DNA from: Reticulascus tulasneorum
Taxonomy: Eukaryota; Ascomycota; Sordariomycetes; Glomerellales; Reticulascaceae
Direction: 5' to 3'
NCBI GenBank assembly: GCA_001557505.1
Contig: LSAX01000005.1
Location: forward strand, 3,348,001 to 3,412,000
Length of the DNA: 64,000 nt
The position numbers were made by a program, and so were the translations under genes. Positions 30,803-43,200 of this stretch are shown piece after piece (the stretch's first letter is position 1; each line of letters begins with the position of its first letter). The notes beneath the pieces are model-generated. The model was not told the DNA's origin. It did not search any database and saw only the letters and a program-made list of their open reading frames with translations.

Positions 30803-33800
30803 TTAGGCTCGTCGCGAAGGACCTGCTACCCTAGATCTGAAGGCTATTCTTTGCAGGAATTGCCGTACGTCCGGATTGGCCCTCGACAGCGGCGTCCGGC
30901 CACTGTTATCTGTAGATTCAACATCGGCGCCGTGTTTGAGCAACTCCTTTATGAGCAGCATCCTTTCGTCTCTTTCGCCCTCGCTCTCCGCTGCTGCCCA
31001 CGATAGCGGCGTCCGACCAGAGTTATCCTTAGACTCAACATCCACACCGTGCTTCAGTAGGCAACGCAAAACATCTTTCCCGCTCCACCTGCGCCACCTG
31101 CTATCTACTGCCCAAGATACTGGCGTTCGGCCAGAGCCATCTTTACTGTCAGCATCAGCTCCCAGTTCAAGCAGTAGCTTTATGACACCTCGTTCGCAGC
31201 ACCCTGCTGCCCAGGATAGTGGCGTTCGGCCAGAGTTATCTTTGGACTCAATGTCAACGCCTTGCTCGAGCAGTCGTAGCATTGCGCCTAGGTTTCCATG
31301 CCCCGCCGCCCAGGATAGTGGTGTTCGACCAGAGTTGTCTTTTGACTCAATATCAACGCCTTGCTCGAGTAGTAGCTCTACGGAGCCTCCACACTCTGCT
31401 GCCCAAGATAGTGGCGTTCGACCAGAGTTATCTTTTGACTCAATATCAACGCCTTTCTCGAGTAGTAGCCGCATGATATCTGGGTTATAGCACCGTGCTG
31501 CCCAGGATAGTGGCGTTCGACCAGAGCTATCTTTAGACCCAAAATCAACGCTCTGCTCGAGTACCAGCCGCATGACTTTTTGGTCGTTGCTCCCTGCTGC
31601 CCAGGATAGCGGCGTTCGACCAAAGTTATCTTTTAACTCAGTATGAACACCATATTTAAGAAGTAGCTCTACGACTTCTCCATTTCCGCCCTGTGCTGCC
31701 CAGGATAGTAGCGTTCTACCAGAGTTATCTTGATACCCAATATCAACGCCTTGCTCAAGTAGTAGCCGTGTGACGGCTAGGTTTCTACCCTCTACTGCCC
31801 GTGATAACGGAGTCCGGCCAGAGTTGTCTCTACAGTTAGTGTCAACGCCTTGCTCGAGTAGTAGCTGTACAGTATCGTCACTCCCTTCCTTCGCTAACCA
31901 AGATAATGGCGTTCGGCCAGAATTATCTTCACTGTCAGCATTAACGCCATACGCAAGTAGTGCCTGTATAATATTGCAGTTCCCGCGTTCTGCTGCCCAA
32001 GATAGTGGCGCTCGGCCAGAATTATCTTTACTGTCAGCATCAACGCCTTGCTTAAGTAGTAGCTTTACAGTATAGTGACTCGCTCTCTCTGCTGCCCAGG
32101 ATATCGGCGTTCGGCCAGAATTATCTTCACTGCCAGCATTAACGTCATACCTGAGTAGTGCCTGTATATTATCGGTGTGCCCGCGTTCGGCTGCCCAAGA
32201 TAGTGGCGTTCGGCCAGAATTATCTTTACTGTCAGCGTCAGCTCCTCGCTTCAGTAGTGCCTGTGTAGGATATCCGTGCTCGTGTTCTGCTGCCCAAGAG
32301 AGGGGCGTCCGGCCAGAATTATCTTTAGAGTCAACATCGACGCCCTGTTTAAGTATCAACTCCAAGATAGAGTCACGCTGCGAAAAGCTATGCCGGCCGT
32401 CTGCTGCCCACGATAGCGGCGTCCGGCCAAAGTTATCTTTAGCGCCAATATCAGCGCCTTGTTCGAGTAGCGTCTCTATGATCGGTGGGCTGTCGCTAGT
32501 TATTGCAAAAAATAGTGGCGTCTGGCCACAGTCGGTTTTAGCCTCGATATCGGCGCCATACTCGAGCAATGACCGAACAGTGGCCGGGGGTTTGAACAGT
32601 TTTGCTGCGCACACGAGTGGTGTCCGGCCGTCGTCGTCTTTCGCGTCAACCACCGCGCCATGCTCGAGCAGTACCCGTACAACAGCCTCACCACCGAACA
32701 CGCTGCCTGCTGCCCGCAGGAGTGGCGTCTGGTCGTGATTATCTCTAGCTTCGATGTTAGCGCCAAGCTCAAGGAGCACCCGTACGACGGCCTCCTGTCC
32801 CCATTCGGCAGCTTCCGATAGCGGTGTGGAGCCTTCGGGGTTTTTAGTTTCAATGTCGGCGCCGTACTCGAGTAGCAGCCGTGTGGCGACCTCATCGTTT
32901 GTGCGTACTGCACACAATAACTGTGTCACCTCGCCGAGGTTTAGAGCATCGATATTGGCACCTCGCTGGAGTAGCAGGCGCATGATAGCGCTATGCCCGT
33001 TACTTGCTGCATACCTCATTGGCGTGTTGTCACGGGCATCCAGCACATCGGGATCGTATGTATCGCACAAAGCCTGGACTGCTTCTGTGAGACCGAAGTA
33101 TGCCGCCAGGTGCAGCCCAGTCAGCTCCCTGTCCGAGGGACGTCCGTGGGGCCCAGGAATTCCGCAATCATGCATCAATGGTTGAACTGATGCTCTGACC
33201 TGGCCTTCTTTTTTGAGAAAGAAGAGGATGCTTTGGTTGGCAGAAGCATCGCGGGCGTGGTGTCCCCAAGTCTGCGCGGCGTAGGTGTAGAGTGGGTAAT
33301 CCCGGAGCCGTGTCTCGTGGTAGTCATCGCAATATCCGTTTGCGAAATCATCAAATGCAAGGTAGGTTGCACAAATTATCGCAATTTTCGACAGTCCATC
33401 GGGAAACCATTGCAACCGCGTGGTCTCGAAATATTCCTGCGCAGTGTAATGAACCAAGCGGATAATGCCGCTTTCTTCGTCGATCGTGACCAGCCCAGCA
33501 CATACGGAGACCATGTCGCCGACTTCTAGAATATTTTCTGGGTCGAGTGTTATCTCGCCAACTTCCACTGCCAGGGCGTGCTGGAGTTCCTTGATGGCAA
33601 GCGGCCTCTTCGCGAATGTGATCCACGATAAGACCTTGTCAGCCAGCTCCCGGGATTCGTGATCTTGCCCTCGAATTCGGCCCATAGCCTCTTCGTATGC
33701 GTAGTGGTATGCCGCCGACCCTGTAGGGAGGTTTCGTAAGACTTCTTTGATTCTTTTGACGGACTTCATCGATTTAACCAGCTCAAAATAGAGTTGTGCG

Positions 33801-35232
33801 AGTTGAAACCTAGATACTTGTTAGACCAGCTATCCAGCGAGAGGCATGGATGCACATACATTCCGTCAACTGCCTTTGTGATCTCTGTTTGGATCTCCTG
33901 GTGGTATTTTTTCAAAGACATGGACCCCGATTGGGAAATACGGTATTCCAAGTATTTCTGTACATCGCTGTCGTGTGCACGAATCTCCAACACCCTCGCC
34001 CCATGAAATCTGTCTGCGACATCTGGGATAGATCTCGAGGTGGCAAATATGTTTGTGCCGCTGCCCTCCTGGATGTCAAAGATCTCGGAGAGGAACCTCA
34101 TTCGGCAGTCATCAGATGTTCGACATTCGTCGAGGGCATCGACGATAAAGAACACCTTGGAGCATTGCGCGGCGACGATTTCCAGGGCTTCCCTGATCTC
34201 GTCCAACGACAGCCACGTCCCCTTCTTTTCATGCCGACCATGCAAGTCTATCAAACTCTCGGGCAACGGGAGCAGGCGATGGGCAAGCTGCTTCAGTAGA
34301 CTTGCCAGCAGCAACCTGAGATCCTGTTCTTCAAGCCGCCGGAAGTTGAAGTATATGAATGCGATCCCAACGCTCGGGTCATCCTGAAACCGTGTGGTGA
34401 TGTCGTCGATGACGATTGACGTGACGATCGTCTTGCCAGCGCCGGGAATGCCAGGGCAGAACAGTATTTGCTTGTCGGCCTCCAGCCACTCCCGATACTC
34501 GGCTGATTCAAGAAGCCACTGGCCTGTGCCCGGTTGTCTGCGTCCGATACAGTCAATCTGCTCGGAATCGTAGTTGATTTTGCTGATCCAGTTAAGGACA
34601 GCTTGCCGTTGTTTTTCAGCCTCGTCGTTATCTCGGCGTTTGTGCAGACGGTCAATGCCGCCCGAGATGCCCGATTGTGAAACTTTAATGTCGGCTAGGC
34701 CGTCAACGAGCACACTGAACTGATCGTGAAAGTCTTTGGATGATTCCTTGACGGCTTGAATTAGCTCGGTAAGCAGATACCCATTCTCCTTCGCACTCTT
34801 TTGAATGGCCTGGGTAAGCTTCCGGTGCTCGATATTAAGGGCCAGTACTAGCAAACTCTTTTCACGCTCTATGGTGCTAAGGATGCGATCTAGCTCCTTC
34901 TCTTCGAACGGCCACTTCAGGGTTGTGATCGCTCTCTTCAGCCCGTCCTTGGGCTGAAGTCTGGCCTTTACAATGAGTAGTGCGACTCGAAGCCGCCCTA
35001 ATGGTGCACCAGATGCCTCTAGGACTTCTATGGTTTTTCCCCATGTCTTTCCTTCTTCTGAGTCGTCAGATTGGTCTCTAAGCTGTTGAAGAATGTCATC
35101 GCATGCCTGCAACTCGTCACGAAGCCGTTTCCGTTCCTTTGTCGCACCAGCGGCTGTGCTAATATACTGGACGACTTGGGAAGACAGCTGAATGACAGCA
35201 ATTATACTTGCAGTCGCGCTAAGCGGGTCCAT
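30803..35232 (-). CDS. NACHT-ankyrin (STAND/NLR-like) receptor
   Basis: Two exons, 33860-35232 and 30803-33809, 1,459 residues. The start [20 protein letters not shown] is the typical opening of the fungal N-terminal domain of STAND proteins (helical, Helo-like). The NACHT NTPase follows with Walker A GIPGAGKT (261-268) and Walker [10 protein letters not shown] (361-369), then FATSRS and the winged-helix region ending [13 protein letters not shown], the stretch interrupted by the intron. The region [11 protein letters not shown] and then about 23 ankyrin units fill residues 690-1445. Units 8-23 share an almost invariant [12 protein letters not shown] core. STAND proteins of this kind act as intracellular sensors: ligand binding by the repeats releases the NACHT domain to oligomerise and expose the N-terminal effector domain, often causing cell death (family knowledge). 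The partner effector, if any, is not adjacent. Confidence 0.93.
30880..32440 (-). repeat. In-gene ankyrin minirepeat array (99-bp period)
   Basis: About 16 units of mostly 33 codons with the same core ([12 protein letters not shown]) and nearly the same DNA: the plus strand repeats GGCGTTCGGCCAGAGTTATC with small changes about every 99 bp. Units with 31, 34 and 38 codons also occur. Variation is concentrated between the cores, at residues that form the binding face in ankyrin repeats. Confidence 0.88.
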
Positions 35233-35649
35233 CTAGAACCTTGCCGGTGCTGAGTGTTTGCCACCTTGCAGTTCGGGATCCCTACTTGACATGTTAGTCT
35301 AGGAACGGAGCTCTACTGGATACTGCTTACAAGTATCATTCAGATTGTGGCAGGCTTCCAGTAGACATCAATCAGAAACCATCCACGTGAAAGCTCATTC
35401 CCTGTGCTTCGGTCTAGGATGATCGCAGCCTCCTGCGACGATTTTGAAGCGTGGGATATGGGCCGGGGGTGGGGGCCAAACCTGGTGGGGTATGGTGCGT
35501 TCAGATTTCATAGGGTAATGCCCCCTGGACAAGAGAGGTGAACCAATAGAACGCCATGACCGCGGGAGTGGAAAAGCAGGCAGTGATGGGACTTTCGTGA
35601 GTGCACGCAGCACGTAAGATAACGAGAATAGCCTTCCTCGCAGCCGGCC

Positions 35650-35845
35650 AGAAGCGTTATGGTATGTATTCTACTTATGATATTTATATTATATTGTTCT
35701 ATATCTTTTACCAATTTGCTGATAATTATTATACTAAAATTAAAATCACCGTATCTTTACTAACTACTTTAGGCTTATATACGCTCCCAAGACCTCGTTT
35801 TCTATACGCTGCCAATATTTTTATGTACGCTATCTACCAACACCC
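35650..35845. other. AT-rich block
   Basis: A 200-bp block with runs of A and T (TATTTATATTATATTG and similar) abruptly bounded on the right by repeat copy B. It looks like RIP-decayed repeat sequence, but no element can be recognised. Confidence 0.4.
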
Positions 35846-35847
35846 TT

Positions 35848-35987
35848 CATAGCTTCGCTGGACAAGGGCACGAAGAACCTGAACGCTCATTCTGGGGAAT
35901 GACCTATTTGGGGCTGTGGATCTTCAATCTTTCAGGGATGTCTCGGTGGGCAAACGTGGGATCCTAGAACCAAACACTGCTAGCTTG
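35848..35987. repeat. 140-bp direct repeat, copy B
   Basis: Same orientation as copy A at 30611-30750. The six differences are A/G at repeat positions 10, 20, 47 and 65 (A in copy A) and C/T at 60 and 110 (T in copy B). Flanks on both sides differ from those of copy A. Confidence 0.9.
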
Positions 35988-36288
35988 CTTGACTGGTGCT
36001 GGCTGAGATCCAACCGAGGCAGATTTCCACTTGGCCTGCAGGCATGGTGTTGCCCGAGATGCCCCAAATGATTTCAGAGGATCCACCCAGTAAAACGGCT
36101 CGACTAAATTAGTAGAAGAATGCCGTGCCAGACGCCCATTCAAATTCGCACCGAAAACCTGGCGTTCTTGTCTCGTTCCAAATCGTTCGTCGATCGACAG
36201 AGAGCAGAGCAGGCAACCCACAACCCGGCAATTTGCCCTCTCCCACCACATCGTTACCCACCAGGCAGTCCCTGCCTGAGTCGAAGCG

Positions 36289-37186
36289 ATGACCAGCGAC
36301 CCAGATGATGACGGGCCGATCGGGTATGCTAATGCGCCTCGGGAGAAATGGAGCCAACGGCCTGACTCCGAACGGGACATCCCGCCGGTGACTGTGGCCT
36401 GGTCGGCATCTGCGCCTCAGCCAAGACGGTCAACCCTCGTCTCTCAGGACATGGATGCCAGCCTGGTGCAGCCGATCGTGTCGCAGTTCCAGCAATACGA
36501 AATGACGCGCGAGGAGGTCCTGGCTGGGCGGAAGAAGACACAGTCTGGATGGATGGTGACCGTGATCGTCAGCCTTTTTGTCTTCCAAATCATTGGATTG
36601 GGGCTGGCTGCCAAAGCGGCGAAGGAACTCGAGGACACGCCTCGAATGACTGAAGATGCCGAGTATGCTTGGTGAGTTGCAATCCGTAAGGGATGCGTGC
36701 TGCTTACATTGACGTATATGGTCAGCCTTGTCCTGCTGATTGCGTCAGTCTGCGAGGTGATAGTCGCCTGCACCATCTTCCCGTGCATCCTCTCGTGCTG
36801 CAAGAGTGTTGCCGCGATCCTCTTCTTTTCACTAGGATGCGCCGATGCATTCGGAACCGGCGTCTTCGCCCTCTACTTTGTCATTCACAGCTCGCCCTGC
36901 GACGGGTGCATGGCCGACATCAAGTCATCCAACGGAAGTTTATTTTGCTCCGTGCCCGGGAAGGTGGCGGGCTGCGAATCCGGGCGACGGAAGGCGATCG
37001 CGGCGGGATGCTTGAGAATCATTGTTGCGTGAGAATGTCCCTTGCCGAGGTCTGGTCGAACTTGAGCTGACTGGAGCGTGCAGCCTCTGTGGCGTCGTGT
37101 TTATCGTCTTGTACGGTTCGCAAAATGCCTGGTGGCATCGACCAAGGAGGCGAGCCCGCGACCCGCAGACAGCCACAATTCTCTAG
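36289..37186 (+). CDS. Four-helix membrane protein of unknown function
   Basis: Exons 36289-36671, 36726-37028 and 37084-37186 give 262 residues; both introns are GT-AG and phase-consistent. A hydrophilic ~85-residue N-terminus is followed by four predicted transmembrane helices: GWMVTVIVSLFVFQIIGLGL, CLVLLIASVCEVIVACTIF, AAILFFSLGCADAFGTGVFA and, after a cysteine-containing loop (SSPCDGCMADIK, LFCSVPGKVAGCES), AAGCLRIIVALCGVVFIVLYG, which spans the second intron. The short C-terminus is Arg-rich and cytosolic by the positive-inside rule. The tetraspan layout resembles MARVEL-like or small fungal plasma-membrane proteins, but no signature identifies it. Function unknown. Confidence 0.75.
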
Positions 37187-37440
37187 GGGAAATACAGATT
37201 AAGGTGATCGCAATTCGACATGTTTGGCATGGCGCCCGCAGGCCTTGCAACGTGTTAAACCTAGGTCAGCATTAGTTACGTCCCGGGGATGCGTTCCGCC
37301 GAACTACTAGGGTAAATTATTGCTTGGTGGACGCCTCTGCCGTCCCGCTCTACCCAGAAGCCTGGTATCCTGCAAGGCTCGCGCAATCGCCTATAACCCA
37401 ATCCAAACGTAAGATATCTACCATCTTCCGGATGATCACC

Positions 37441-37468
37441 CCTCCCCCCCTCCCCCCCTCCCCCCCTC
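37441..37468. repeat. C-rich (C6-7 T) low-complexity tract
   Basis: Several C6-C7 runs, each followed by T, on the plus strand. Confidence 0.8.
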
Positions 37469-38035
37469 TTTACCCGACTCTCACCGACTCTTCCAACGCC
37501 GGGGGATGATGTGAGACGCACCCAGTACTCTGGGACGTTCCCCCCCTCACACTGGATTCTTCCCCGTGAACCACGTTCCCGGGCCAAGATCCCAAAGAAA
37601 CGGGCAGACTCCCGCAAGGCGACCACGCTAGCGGCGTACGGGAAATTTCGTGATGCACGCCCGTCACATGCCCCCGCCCTTGGATTGGTCCCACACTCCT
37701 GGGAGCCCTGTCTCGTCACGTTCGCTAGAGACAAAATGCATGGCAAAGAAGACGGCAGACGTAGAAGGAGGGAACCCCCATCAAGCCAACTCATCATATA
37801 GGCTGGATAGAGAAAATTCGTCCCCGACGCTGCGGTTCACGGGGGGCGTTGGCCGCCTTCTTGGGTCGCAGGATTGCAAAAGTCTGATCGGGGTGTCTGA
37901 CACGCCCGCTGAATGCTTTCTCTTTCTCGCTTCCTTTGCTTCTATTCCCATGTATCTACATCACCTGGCCTTTGACTTTTGCATTTGTGAGCCCTTTGGT
38001 GGCACCGCCCAGTCCACTTCAGCTGTCGTGTCGCG

Positions 38036-39018
38036 ATGGACGACACCGCCGACATCGTCTACTGTGGCGTTGGTGCCGGTAGATCAACTGACATTGCCAG
38101 CGAGCGATGCTTTCGTGATCACTCGCCTGGAGAATCTGTCATCAGCTTGGGGAAGTCACCAGTGCTCGCAGTCCGGTACGTGGCATCGACTGGCGATTCT
38201 TGATGGGGTCTCGCTGACATTATCGCAGTGAGATCTACGTGCCTTCCTACGAACGTGCTTCCGCGCCTTCACCGGAGGCACTGCAGGAAGATTTATGGAG
38301 AAAAGATGTGCTGAACCTACTAGTTCCGGAAGAGCTATACTGCCCCATCCATCATCAGGAGAGTACGAGTACAACGCCTGCAGAGCCGCTAGCCATCTCA
38401 CCCAGCGAAAGCTCGTCCATATCCTCGAATGTTCTCAGTCCTCTCGAGAAGTACCTGCGCGAGCGGCAACCTCATGAGCAGGTCGCTCTGGGCTTGCCTC
38501 CAGAGTTGACCGCATCGTCTCTCGACTCTGGGGAAGGGAGCCCGTCACGACAGATCCCCGATCACGAAGACTTGCCACTGCAACGCTTCCTTGCCTCCCA
38601 AACTCTTTATGAGAGCCTCGTTTGTAAGAAAGGTGCGGTTGGCCCTGCCGATGTCGAGGTGGTGTCCACCCCGCCTAGCACCACAGCGAGCCCAGATGGT
38701 GCTATTTCGCCGGACTCGCAACAGTCTCTGTCATTTGGCTCTGACGATGCAGAAATACCAACACGCCGAGTGGGTACCTTGGAGGATTTGCGGAAAGCGC
38801 TGGTGCAGAACGGGTTCGATGATTTGAACCTCGATCCTGACCAGGTCAGACAGTGGACCAACACAATGTACGCTGAACTCCCCTACCGCTCCTCTCTTCT
38901 CCGCACTAACTCAGTGACAGAACTTGTCTTAGGAGGGCTAGGCTGGGCGAAGGAGAGCATGGCAAACTGCCGAGCCGCGCACATCGGCGGGTCAGGAAGA
39001 AGACCGAGAAGCAGATGA
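38036..39018 (+). CDS. Hypothetical protein, two exons
   Basis: Exons 38036-38175 and 38229-39018 give 309 residues; the intron (GTACGTGG ... ATCGCAG) is supported by frame continuity LAVR/EIYVPSYER. The N-terminal part (MDDTADIVYCGVGAGRSTDI) is compact; the middle is Ser/Pro/Glu-rich and disordered; the C-terminal part (VGTLEDLRKALVQNGFDDLN, DPDQVRQWTNTMYAELPYRS) is helical and basic at the very end (GRRPRSR). No signal peptide or membrane segment. I do not recognise the family. A C-rich stretch with premature stops fills the 5' flank. Confidence 0.7.
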
Positions 39019-39984
39019 GGGTGTAATCTTTTTCTCATGTGGCTGACTGTGTGGATCACGGTTGGTTGTTTTCCCTCGATGGATGAGAACCCCCAATCAG
39101 TTGCTGCAAGAAGAGGGCCGAGCTTCTGCTGCCCGTGAGTTTTACTGGTGGACGGGCACAGGATGACATAGGGCGGAGGGCTCTGGTATCCGTACATCCC
39201 AAATCTCACTTTGAGACCGCCGTCAGGACCACAACTATGTAGATCTGTTGGTTCTGGGTGCTTTCCTTAATCTGCCAGCCGGCGCTATCAGACAATCTGT
39301 ATGGCCTGAAGCCTCGTGCTTTAGTTTGCCAACGTCAAACGGTGGGGTGTTTCTTGGTTGGTGTTGCACAACAGCATCTTGTCGTCTCGTTGTGATATCC
39401 AAGTCAACGGAGTTAGGTTTTACTAGCCAACTATTTGAGACATGCAGCATAACGGCCGAGAGAAAGAGTATTCCGAAGTCACGATAGCCAAGGCACAGTA
39501 GCACGGGGCCAGGATCCATGCCTGGCTTGTTAGCTCCAGAGGTTGGCAGTTTAAGTGAAAGCCCATTCGCTGTGAGAGATTTCATCAAATGGCACGTCTC
39601 GGGACAATAAATTCTCAATTTCAGTGAACGAAAAGCGACAGGTGACTGGCCAAGTCTGAATGCACTGCTTCGTCGGCATGTCTCTCTCTCTGTGTCATGG
39701 AACAGCAATTTACAGCGTCTCTTCGGGTGTAGGGGTTTAAAGTGGAGGGAAGGTAGGAATTACTCGGCACAGAAGCACAAGCACTGGCAGGGGAGAAGAA
39801 TAAGAGCATAAGATCAATTTTGTTGCTGCTATGATACAAATGTTTCCTCAATGGTTCGCGGCTCTGCTGCGTACCTAAGTAGTCCCCATGTTGCCTTGTG
39901 TCTAGCTGCCTTTCAGGTACCTACCTAGTAGGTAAGCAACTTAACTGTGGAAATCATTAATAGCGGCGGACTCAGCTCGTTCCA

Positions 39985-40002
39985 CCCCCCCCCCCCCCCC
40001 CC
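39985..40002 (+). repeat. Poly-C tract (18 C)
   Basis: Uninterrupted C run about 255 bp before the RTC1 start codon. Confidence 0.9.
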
Positions 40003-40064
40003 ACCCTACCGATGGCAGCACTTGCCATGGAGCTTAACCAGATTGCAACTAATGTAGTTAGCGA

Positions 40065-40079
40065 CCCCCCCCCCCCCCC
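40065..40079 (+). repeat. Poly-C tract (15 C)
   Basis: Second uninterrupted C run, 80 bp after the first, about 180 bp before the RTC1 start codon. Confidence 0.9.
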
Positions 40080-40256
40080 ACAAGCTCCCGCCCCACCAAC
40101 CACTGGCATCCATCCTGCTAATCAACTCCAACCTTCAGCATCCGAAACCTCGACGACCTCCGCGATCAATTGAACAAGACGCGCATCCGTCTCGCGTCAT
40201 GACATGAGAGCGACGCCAACGGTGGTGCTGCGCTCACAGCAACTACGCGTGCGACC

Positions 40257-43200
40257 ATGATGTATAGCCGCGACAACAAGATCATGCGCAAGCTGCTGGG
40301 AAAGACCGCAGCAGACAGCAATACCACCGATGCTAGCCCTGGCCTCGGCATCACCAGCGCCCCCCAGCTTCAAGCCTCCCACCGACCAACTGCCTCGCAG
40401 AATGCCCTCTACCCTGCCGGCGTCCCCATCCTCTGCCTCGATGCCTCCCCCGATCGCCGTGCCGCCGTCCTGGCCGGCCGACACGTGCTAAAGACGGTCA
40501 ACTTCGACGGCCTGACAATCACCGACGGCGTCGACATTCGCAGCGCCATCACCTCACAGACCGCCTCCAACAAGATCACTACCGCCGGCTCCTCTGCCGC
40601 CGACCAGCTATCCATCAAAGACGTCAAGTGGCACGGCGACTCAACAATATTCACCGCCTGCGCCAACGGCAAGATCTTCTCGTACGACCTGTCGAGAATC
40701 GGCCCGGGCGGTTCCCCGGTCGAGCTGGTGCAGACAAGGGAGGATACCCGACAGGTCAACACGCTCGATATCAATCCGCATAGAAAGACATACTTGCTGT
40801 CGGGGAGCCAGGATGGATTTGTCCGCTGCTTCGACATCCGCCAACCCGTCCAGGGTCGGACCGCAGCGCTGACATATCAGGTCCGCGCCTCGTACAAATG
40901 TAACGCCGACGGCGTGCGCCAGGTCCAGTGGTCGCCCAAGGACGGCTTCTTCTTCGCCTGCGGTACCGAGTCTGGCGTCGTCCTCAAATGGGACATGCGC
41001 AAGGCGAGCAGCCCATTACTGAGGATCCCCGCCCACGAGAAAGCCTGCTCCTCTATCTCGTGGCACCCCGATGGCAACCACCTGATCAGTGGCGGCTGGG
41101 ATAGCAAGTGCGCCGTATGGGACATGTCACGCACCGCCGACAAGCGCCAAAAAGCAAAGTGGACGATATATACGCCAGCTCCCGTGTCTGTTGTGACCTG
41201 GCGCCCCGGCCTTTGGTCCGCCAGCGCGGGGAGCAGGCGCGCCGCCCAAGTCGCTGTCTCGTACGACGATAGCAGCCACAAGCGTTACGGCATTAATGCC
41301 GTTCACATCTGGGACCTCGCTCGCCCTACGATGCCTTTCAAAGAAATTGTGCGCTTTCACAGCTCGCCTACGGCCCTCATGTGGCAAGATCAGGACACCC
41401 TGTGGACGGCTGGCCAGGATGGCTTCTTCAACCAGTGCGACGTCGCTTTTGCTCCCAGGGTCCTCGATCGACAGTCGCTTTCTAGTATTGCATTTTCCGC
41501 GCGCGGCGATGTTGCCATGTTTCTTGACGAGCGGCCGCGCGACCGGCCGCGCCCGTCAGCTCTGCAGCACCACCAGCCCGACGTCATCAACCGTTCATCC
41601 TACAGCTCTAGTCCCACCACACCCATGCTCAGCGTCAGCCGCAGCGATTCAGAAGACGACGTCGTCGGAAGCTTTCTAGGGCCGCGGCGCCGGGTGAGCA
41701 GAAAGCGTCGATCGAGCCTGCGCTCCGTGGCACCCTTGAGCACAACACCGCCGTCTGCTCCTGGTCTCGGCGAGGACCAGATTCTTGGGCTCGAGCAGGC
41801 CATGAAACTCACTGGAACATTCAAGACGCAGCAGACCATGGCCGTCGGACATGTACCGTCCGCGGCCAAGGTGGGAGTCTACCAATACCTGGCCGGCCAA
41901 TACCTCGAAACACTGGAGAGGGGACTGCCATCCGCAACTGGCACAATACCTATGGTTGATCGTGTCGGTTCTATCCTAGAACACTATGCGAGAGCAGCGG
42001 AGAACGTCAGCCAGTTCCGGCTAGCACAAACGTGGCGGATTCTGGGATACGCGATGAGCTTACTGCTCAAGAGGAGAGCGCAATTTCACCTCGAGACGCG
42101 GCTCGGCTACTTCCGCAAGAAATCGCCTCCGCCCAAGGCAAAGGAGAGCGCGCGACAGCGGGAACCAAGGATTCTCGGCATTGTCGTAGAAGAGAATGAC
42201 GAGGAAGCGCAATCAAGGCCCTCCGCGAGCAACATCGATAGTCGTTCGCTGACCGTGCGGTCGCTACTGTCGGAGGAGATTGAGAGTACATCGAACGTGG
42301 CGACGCCTTTGGCGCGACCCGTCGACGACGATACGGAAGCACACCACGACTACCGCCCGGGTAGGAAGTTGGCGCCTATGATGGATTCAGATAATTTCGC
42401 ACTTCCCCCCTCCGTCCATCCTACCTTTAGCAACAGCCCGCGAAGGCGATTAGATTCGGTTATGAGCCACCAAAGCGACCAGACGCAAATTTCCAGTACG
42501 GACGGCTATGACTTTTACGACACAGATGTCCTGGCGCAAGCCATCGATGTCCCCGGTGCTAGGAGACCGCCGGTGCCGCTCGAATACGGCCCTCGCAAAG
42601 TCCTGCGTCACGATTCGGACGAGAGTTTTGCACAGATGTTTTCCATGTCGGAGAGCAGTCGTCAGGTAACGCTCTCGTCCGATGGAGACGGCTCTAGCCG
42701 ATCAAGGCGGACGGAGCAAGAAGAGTACGAGAGCCGCATCCGAGGGAGGGAGATAAAGGCATCCCCCGAACAACCGCGACTATTGTCGCTGTCGCGCCTG
42801 CCGCCTACCGATTCACCTGAGGAGATCTTTATGATATCGCAGACAACAATGGCGACGGACTCGTCACAATCCCCAACAGTTGCGTTAGAGGGAGATGCTA
42901 ATGCGTTGCTGCACGTCGGCGTGGACGCCTCGAGCCCAAGCAGTCCTCATCCGAGTCGGCAGTATGATGTCTCGCCCGTCATCCTCGAGACAGACTACTT
43001 GCCCTGGCACGACGATCCGCCATATCCCCACCCACTCTCGACGACCAGCAGCTCCTCTACACCACCGCTAGATCCGTACACCCTACTAATTCGGGCCCTC
43101 GACTTTGAGACACGGACGTCTGCCCTCCACGCATCGGCTATGGTCCTCCTCCTCGAGCCACTCATGCCTGAGGGTCTCATAGACTCGCTCCGCGCGACGG

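Larger units (their letters stand above)
39019..40256. other. Intergenic, promoter side of RTC1
   Basis: Contains AGGTACCTACCTAGTAGGTA near 39916-39935, a motif type common in ascomycete intergenic DNA, and two poly-C tracts close to the RTC1 start. No gene seen. Confidence 0.4.

Noticed and set aside
30880..32440. CRISPR-like regular array
   Set aside because: Units are codon-periodic ankyrin repeats inside an intact gene, in a eukaryote; no spacer-repeat structure.
30876..32738. Long plus-strand open frames with a Ser-Gly-Val-Arg-Pro-Glu-Leu-Ser repeat
   Set aside because: Antisense of the ankyrin array; the periodicity comes from the minus-strand repeats.
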